From: Pseudomonadota bacterium
GTDB lineage: Bacteria; Pseudomonadota; Alphaproteobacteria; Rhizobiales; Xanthobacteraceae
Direction: 5' to 3'
DNA: 5,890 nucleotides
Assembly (NCBI GenBank): GCA_021823875.1
Contig: JAKAMD010000230.1
Coordinates: 1-5,890 of the forward strand
The position numbers and the translations under genes are program-made. This document shows, piece after piece, positions 1 through 5,890 of the stretch (its first letter is position 1; each line of letters opens with the position of its first letter). A model generated the notes under the pieces. It was not told the DNA's origin. It saw only the letters and a list, made by a program, of their open reading frames with translations, and searched no databases.

Positions 1-399
<399 letters not shown>

Positions 400-420
400 G
401 ATGAGAACTTATCCCGACTG

Positions 421-453
421 GTCACGTTTGCGCGTGACGATGCTTGCGCATCG
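421..453 (-). other. Two alternative hairpins just upstream of mature 16S
   Basis: Two 6-bp stems lie side by side and share base 438: GTCACG / CGTGAC (421-426 with 433-438), and CGATGC / GCATCG (438-443 with 448-453). In the transcript the second has a GCAA loop, a stable GNRA tetraloop. They end about 20 nt before the 16S 5' end, where rRNA precursors usually carry structured processing sequence. They may contribute to 5' maturation; this is inferred from position only. Confidence 0.4.
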
Positions 454-471
454 CCACATTCACATTGACGA

Positions 472-508
472 GGTCCACACCTGATCGATTGCTCAATCAG
501 GGTGTACC
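472..508 (-). other. Leader inverted repeat (interrupted long stem)
   Basis: Plus-strand CCTGAT (480-485) pairs with ATCAGG (496-501) around a 10-nt loop. The pairing continues outward, past a one-base bulge at 502, with ACA (477-479) / TGT (503-505), then past a two-base bulge with GGT (472-474) / ACC (506-508). The structure would form in the rRNA precursor between boxA and the mature 16S end. It may guide precursor processing or folding; no more specific role can be read from the sequence. Confidence 0.4.
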
Positions 509-625
509 TTAAACGTAGACCGTCGTTGTCTCTTCCGAAGCCGTCCCGCGCGATGAATTGCTTCTTCGCGTGAGCGCGGCCCGCAAGGACCCCGCCGTCC
601 ACGTTTCTCTTTCTTCCTATTCACT

Positions 626-637
626 TGTCAAACAGCC
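626..637 (-). promoter_or_regulatory. boxA-like rRNA antitermination site
   Basis: The minus strand reads GGCTGTTTGACA, matching 9 of 12 positions of the E. coli rRNA boxA (TGCTCTTTAACA). BoxA RNA is bound by NusB-NusE (ribosomal protein S10) to load the Nus antitermination complex, which prevents Rho termination in untranslated rRNA and aids its folding. The site sits in the leader about 145 nt after the predicted start and about 230 nt before 16S, directly after two hairpins. It contains TTGACA, but there is no -10 at a suitable distance downstream (AGAAAC at 17 nt), so a second promoter is unlikely. Confidence 0.6.
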
Positions 638-638
638 C

Positions 639-656
639 GGGGATCTGGTGATCCCC
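639..656 (-). promoter_or_regulatory. Leader hairpin 2, abutting boxA
   Basis: A perfect 7-bp inverted repeat, GGGGATC / GATCCCC, encloses a 4-nt loop. It ends two bases before the boxA-like site in the transcript and follows hairpin 1 by only two nucleotides, so the two could stack. No U-tract follows. The hairpin-then-boxA order matches the boxB-boxA order of E. coli rrn leaders; the function is inferred. Confidence 0.5.
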
Positions 657-658
657 AC

Positions 659-675
659 CCTCCGGTGGCCGGAGG
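659..675 (-). promoter_or_regulatory. Leader hairpin 1 (boxB-like position)
   Basis: A perfect 7-bp inverted repeat, CCTCCGG / CCGGAGG, is separated by a 3-nt loop. In the minus-strand transcript it comes about 105 nt after the predicted start and just before a second hairpin and the boxA-like site. No U-run follows, so it is not an intrinsic terminator. Its position resembles the boxB hairpin of rRNA antitermination (nut-like) leaders, but boxB hairpins vary in sequence and this role is inferred. Confidence 0.5.
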
Positions 676-786
676 CCGTCGAAGCCCTGCACACCCGAGA
701 ACTGTCGGATGTTGCTTCACTATTCCAGTGAGGAGCTTCAGAGGTGCGCCATCGCGCCGTGAGCGGACGGCGACGCCGGAGGTCCG

Positions 787-816
787 TATATAGGCTCCCC
801 CCCGGAGGAATGTCAA
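787..816 (-). promoter_or_regulatory. rRNA operon core promoter (-35/-10)
   Basis: On the minus strand a perfect TTGACA (816 to 811) is followed after 18 nt by TATATA (792 to 787); shifting the -10 by one base to CTATAT gives a 17-nt spacer. This is the best housekeeping-sigma promoter in the window and points into the 16S gene. Initiation is expected near 779-781. The segment just after the -10 reads CGGACC and is GC-rich. In other bacteria such a discriminator makes rRNA promoters sensitive to ppGpp and initiating-NTP levels, so stringent control is a reasonable inference. The spacer contains a run of seven G residues, an uncommon feature. Confidence 0.8.
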
Positions 817-872
817 CTGGATTTAACGGCTTTTTTGGAAAACCGAAAAACTCAATAAGATCAGTTTGTTAT
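817..872 (-). promoter_or_regulatory. UP-like A/T-tract element upstream of rrn promoter
   Basis: Immediately upstream of the -35 on the minus strand there is a conspicuously A/T-rich block inside an otherwise GC-rich region. It includes a six-base T run (831-836), AAAA at 839-842, AAAAA at 846-850 and further A/T-rich sequence to about 871. The tracts are spaced at roughly helical intervals (about 8-10 bp) and lie about 15-35 bp upstream of the -35. This matches the position and composition of UP elements bound by the alpha-subunit C-terminal domain of RNA polymerase at rRNA promoters. The function is inferred from position and base composition; bound upstream regulators could also use this DNA. 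Confidence 0.6.
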
Positions 873-1035
873 CCGCATACCGGCGGCCACGGCCCGGAAC
901 CCGGCCGAACAATCTCGCGCCGCACTCAGGCCATATTCGTGGTTCGTCCTTGCGGGCGAAATCGAGGGATGGAATCGCAACCGCGGGGGACAGTCTCACC
1001 CGCCCGCTTCCCAAAACCAGGTCGCGGCGCCGTCA

Positions 1036-1064
1036 TTGACGGACCGGGGACCAGCCGGCATACC
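1036..1064 (+). promoter_or_regulatory. Weak candidate promoter for the M23 gene
   Basis: TTGACG (1036-1041) is followed after 17 nt by CATACC (1059-1064). The -35 is good (5 of 6) but the -10 is poor (3 of 6). If used, transcription would start near 1071 and leave an 84-nt 5' untranslated region before the TTG codon at 1155. It is the best candidate I see in the region, but other weak matches cannot be excluded. Confidence 0.25.
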
Positions 1065-1140
1065 GTTCAGGCCGAAGTCAGCGGCCTGCCGACGACTGGG
1101 GATTTGTAGCAGCGGCAAGCCACCTTCGATGGCGCAGCGC

Positions 1141-1146
1141 AGGGGA
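1141..1146 (+). promoter_or_regulatory. Ribosome binding site supporting the TTG start
   Basis: AGGGGA lies 8 nt before the TTG at 1155 and is a good Shine-Dalgarno-like purine tract. The frame is closed upstream by TAG at 1107-1109, and there is no ATG or GTG between that stop and 1155. The site therefore decides in favour of TTG over the downstream in-frame ATG at 1263. Confidence 0.55.
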
Positions 1147-1154
1147 CGGCGAGC

Positions 1155-3161
1155 TTGACCCAATCACGGTCGCACGGCGCACATCGATCGAGACGGGCCG
1201 AGGCCATCGTCATCGAGCTTGGCAACGAGCCACCGCTGTCGGTCGACGGCGGCAATGCCGGCATGGTCGATCGCCGCCGCATCTCGGTGCAGTGGTTCGC
1301 CGGCACCATCCTCACCGCACTGTGCGGCAGCGCGCTCATGGGCGGCGCCGTTTTCACCTCGCTCGACGGCCAGACCAATTTCGCGGCGCTGCCGGAGCGG
1401 GTCGAAGTGGCGCTACGCGGCGCACTCGGTATCGGCGCCGACCGGATCGGCGCCTCGCACAAGAGCGACCGGCTGCCGACGCTGGAAGAGCCTTCCTTCA
1501 CCCGGCGCGTGATCCGCATTTCCACTATTAGCCGGGTCGGCAATCATGAGGTGGTGCGGGTACGCCCCTTCGTCCGCATGGCCGGCAATCTGTCACTCAC
1601 CGCCTCCAATCTGACCGCCAGCATTCCGCCCTACAATCCGCAACGCTTGCTCGCCGAATCCGCACCCGGCGGCGACGGCACCGCCAAAGAGACGCCGCAA
1701 GCCGAACCGGACGCTGAAGTCTCGTTTGTCATGCGCGATCTGCCGGCGATGCTGCCGCACCTCAAGATCGAGCTCAACACGCCGACCGATGAGGTGATGG
1801 CGCGCGTGCGCGAGACCGCCGCCTGGAGCCAGAAATCGGCCAATCATCTCGCGACCAGCGCCAATATCACCGGCATCAAGCTCGCTTACGCCGGGGTGCC
1901 CAGCAGCGATCCCTACGCCGGCTTCGAAGCGCGGATCGTGCCGGAAAACATCACGCTGCTGCCGAAGACCACCAACCAGACCACCGGCGGCACCTCGTTC
2001 AACGAAAAAACGATCATCGCCAAGAAAGGCGACAGCGTTGCCAGCATTCTGCGTGACCTCAGCGCCACCGAGATCGAGATAAGCGCCATCACGCAAAAGC
2101 TCGGGCCTTACGGCCGCAACGACGGCATCCGCGAAGGCCAGAAGCTGCGTGTGCTGCTGTCGCCTATCCCCAATTCCAAACATCTGCAACCGGTGCGGGT
2201 CATCGTCGCCGACGACAGCACCATCGACGCGGTCGCGGCGCTGTCGGATGCCGGCCAATATGTCGCGGTCGATCCCCGCAACGTCGATAACGAAGTGGCC
2301 GAGAATACCGACGACAATCATTTCGCCGATACAGACACCGGCGGCATCAGCCTCTATCAGAGCGTCTACGAAACCGCGTTGCGCAACCATGTGCCGCGCC
2401 CGATCATCGACGACATCATCCGCATCTACTCCTTCGACGTCGACTTCGAGCGCAAGGTGCAACCCGGCGATTCATTCGAAGTGCTCTATGGAGGCACCGA
2501 GCAGCATCCCGCGTCCAACATCGCCAACGACGTGCTGTTTGCCTCGCTTACCGTCGGCGGCGAAAACAAGCGGCTTTACCGTTTCCAGTCAGCGGACGAC
2601 GGGCTGGTCGACTACTATGATGAGCACGGCAAAAGCGCCAAGAAATTTCTGGTGCGCAAGCCGGTGCTCACCGGCATCATGCGCTCCGGCTTCGGCCTGC
2701 GCCGTCATCCGATCCTCGGCTACACCAAGATGCACACCGGCGTGGACTGGGCGGCGCCGACCGGCACGCCGATCTATGCCGCCGGCAACGGCGTAATCGA
2801 GAAGGAAGGCTGGGAATCGGGCTACGGCAAGTTCATCCTGGTCCGCCACACCAACGGCTACGAGACCGCCTACGGGCATATGAGCGCCTATGCGCGCGGC
2901 ACGCACGAGGGCGAACATGTGCGCCAAGGCCAAGTGATCGGCTTCGTCGGCTCCACCGGCCTGTCGACCGGCTCGCATCTGCATTTCGAGATCCGCATCA
3001 ACGGCCGCTTCGTCGATCCGATGCGCATCAAGCTGCCGCGCGGACGCGAACTGCATGGACCGGTGCTGGCCACGTTCGAGCAGGAACGCGAGCGCATCGA
3101 CAAGATCGTCGCGCGCAAACCCGCGCGCGTGGCCTCGAACGCGCCGACGCCGCAGGAATAA
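1155..3161 (+). CDS. LysM/M23 family zinc metallopeptidase, membrane-anchored (peptidoglycan endopeptidase, RgsM-like)
   Basis: This is a predicted periplasmic peptidoglycan hydrolase of 668 residues, anchored in the inner membrane, likely cutting peptide cross-links. A basic cytosolic tail (1-44) precedes one membrane segment (about 45-67; WFAGTILTALCGSALMGGAV). A variable region with an acidic linker follows, then a LysM/OapA-like module (about 286-335), a Csd3/MepM-type helical domain (about 396-447) and a C-terminal M23 domain (about 504-625). The zinc site looks intact: H527 and D531 (HTGVD) and H610 of HLHFE are the expected ligands, with H575 (GHM) and H608 as catalytic histidines. The protein should therefore be active, unlike degenerate LytM activators. 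TTG is chosen as start because of the AGGGGA site, the upstream stop, and because the tail with EPPLSVDG resembles rhizobial homologues as I recall them. The gene diverges from the rRNA promoter and converges on clpB. From memory, S. meliloti RgsM, a peptidase of unipolar growth, is also next to clpB, so orthology is plausible but unproven. Confidence 0.93.
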   Translation: MTQSRSHGAHRSRRAEAIVIELGNEPPLSVDGGNAGMVDRRRISVQWFAGTILTALCGSALMGGAVFTSLDGQTNFAALPERVEVALRGALGIGADRIGASHKSDRLPTLEEPSFTRRVIRISTISRVGNHEVVRVRPFVRMAGNLSLTASNLTASIPPYNPQRLLAESAPGGDGTAKETPQAEPDAEVSFVMRDLPAMLPHLKIELNTPTDEVMARVRETAAWSQKSANHLATSANITGIKLAYAGVPSSDPYAGFEARIVPENITLLPKTTNQTTGGTSFNEKTIIAKKGDSVASILRDLSATEIEISAITQKLGPYGRNDGIREGQKLRVLLSPIPNSKHLQPVRVIVADDSTIDAVAALSDAGQYVAVDPRNVDNEVAENTDDNHFADTDTGGISLYQSVYETALRNHVPRPIIDDIIRIYSFDVDFERKVQPGDSFEVLYGGTEQHPASNIANDVLFASLTVGGENKRLYRFQSADDGLVDYYDEHGKSAKKFLVRKPVLTGIMRSGFGLRRHPILGYTKMHTGVDWAAPTGTPIYAAGNGVIEKEGWESGYGKFILVRHTNGYETAYGHMSAYARGTHEGEHVRQGQVIGFVGSTGLSTGSHLHFEIRINGRFVDPMRIKLPRGRELHGPVLATFEQERERIDKIVARKPARVASNAPTPQE

Positions 3162-3287
3162 TCGTCTCAAAATCGCAATCGCGCTGTCATGGCCGGGCTT
3201 GTCCCGGCCATCCACGTCTTTGCTGTACGAAAGAAAGGCGTGGATGCCCGGCACGAGGCCGGGCATGACGCCGTGGGTTTGGCAGGC
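3162..3287. terminator. Possible bidirectional transcription end between convergent genes
   Basis: Both flanking genes end here, so both transcripts must stop in or near this 126-nt gap. The only strong structures are the hairpins of the palindromic repeat. Neither is followed by a U-run on either strand, so no canonical intrinsic terminator is present. Rho-dependent termination, or stalling at the repeat, is more likely. The call rests on gene arrangement rather than a recognised terminator motif. Confidence 0.3.
3185..3270. repeat. Branched palindromic intergenic repeat (REP-like)
   Basis: This imperfect palindrome fills most of the gap between the two convergent genes. It has two 9-bp hairpins, each with a 5-nt loop: ATGGCCGGG / CCCGGCCAT (3189-3197 with 3203-3211) and ATGCCCGGC / GCCGGGCAT (3244-3252 with 3258-3266). 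Outside and between them, GTC (3186-3188) pairs with GAC (3267-3269), CCACG (3212-3216) with CGTGG (3239-3243), and TCTTT with AAAGA in the central loop. The two arms are near inverse copies; where they differ, each hairpin stays perfectly paired within itself. I recognise the GGCCGGG..CCCGGCC core as typical of highly repeated intergenic elements in Bradyrhizobium and Rhodopseudomonas genomes. It begins about 23 nt after the M23 stop and ends 17 nt before the clpB stop. It might stabilise mRNA 3' ends or stop convergent transcription. Confidence 0.75.
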
Positions 3288-5885
<2,598 letters not shown>

Positions 5886-5890
5886 GCGTC

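Larger units (their letters stand above)
400..780 (-). other. rRNA operon transcribed leader
   Basis: This stretch lies between the predicted rrn promoter and the mature 16S 5' end and should be transcribed as a precursor leader of about 380 nt, then removed by RNase processing. It carries no credible gene on either strand; short open frames here lack coding character. It does hold several inverted repeats (659-675, 639-656, 472-508, 438-453, 421-438) and a boxA-like site (626-637), the layout expected of an antiterminated rRNA leader. The right boundary depends on the predicted transcription start and could shift by a few bases. The processing stem that would pair with sequence 3' of 16S cannot be seen because that partner is outside the window. 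Confidence 0.75.
873..1154. other. Divergent intergenic region without a gene
   Basis: This stretch separates the rRNA promoter from the M23 peptidase gene. I find no convincing coding sequence on either strand. The frames that cross it run into the promoter or the neighbouring gene and show no recognisable protein. It contains a small hairpin at 943-960 (TTCGTCC / GGGCGAA, one G-T pair, 4-nt loop) and a weak candidate plus-strand promoter at 1036-1064. It is GC-rich, in contrast to the adjoining UP-like element. Confidence 0.6.

Noticed and set aside
603..631. TTGACA on the minus strand at 626-631 as a second rRNA promoter
   Set aside because: At 16-18 nt downstream the sequence is GAGAAA/AGAAAC, with no -10 element. 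The hexamer is part of the boxA-like site.
943..960. Hairpin TTCGTCC/GGGCGAA as a dispersed repeat resembling the common TCGTCATTGCGAGCGAAG family
   Set aside because: The similarity is limited to about 15 bases and the continuation diverges. Without a genome-wide search I cannot call it a family member.
744..1109. Plus-strand frame of 121 codons across the rRNA promoter
   Set aside because: It overlaps the promoter, discriminator and UP-like element, is Arg/Gly/Pro-rich with no recognisable fold, and its start has no convincing ribosome site.
1593..3266. Long minus-strand open frames opposite the M23 gene (1593-2462 and 2589-3266)
   Set aside because: They are shadow frames of the conserved M23 gene. 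The second frame even starts inside the palindromic repeat. No domain or ribosome site supports them.

Overview
The window looks like chromosomal core DNA from a high-GC alphaproteobacterium, most likely of the order Hyphomicrobiales (Rhizobiales) near the Bradyrhizobium/Xanthobacteraceae side. Three things point that way: the alphaproteobacterial 16S rRNA 5' domain, the rhizobial architecture of the M23 peptidase, and a GC-rich palindrome family that I associate with Bradyrhizobium-like genomes. The genus cannot be fixed from this sequence alone.

Layout, left to right. (1) 1-399, minus strand: the first ~399 nt of a 16S rRNA gene; the rest of the rrn operon lies beyond the left edge. (2) 400-872, minus strand: the rrn control region, read right to left. 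It has an A/T-tract UP-like element, a strong sigma70-type core promoter (TTGACA, then TATATA) with a GC-rich discriminator, and a ~380-nt leader carrying two strong hairpins, a boxA-like antitermination site and further hairpins just before the mature 16S 5' end. (3) 873-1154: intergenic DNA with only a weak candidate plus-strand promoter. (4) 1155-3161, plus strand: a membrane-anchored periplasmic LysM/M23 zinc peptidase with a TTG start. (5) 3162-3287: a short convergent intergenic region almost filled by a branched palindromic repeat. (6) 3288-5885, minus strand: a complete clpB disaggregase gene, whose start codon is 5 nt from the right edge.

Functionally these are housekeeping modules: ribosome synthesis, cell-wall remodelling (possibly polar growth) and protein disaggregation. 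The M23 gene diverges from the rRNA promoter and converges on clpB. I recall a similar adjacency of an M23 peptidase gene and clpB in Sinorhizobium meliloti, where the peptidase is RgsM. I see no mobile element, CRISPR array, tRNA, toxin-antitoxin pair or defence system, and no evidence of a novel multi-gene system. The points most worth a second look are the rrn leader architecture, the compensated double-hairpin repeat between the convergent genes, and the likely RgsM-type identity of the peptidase.
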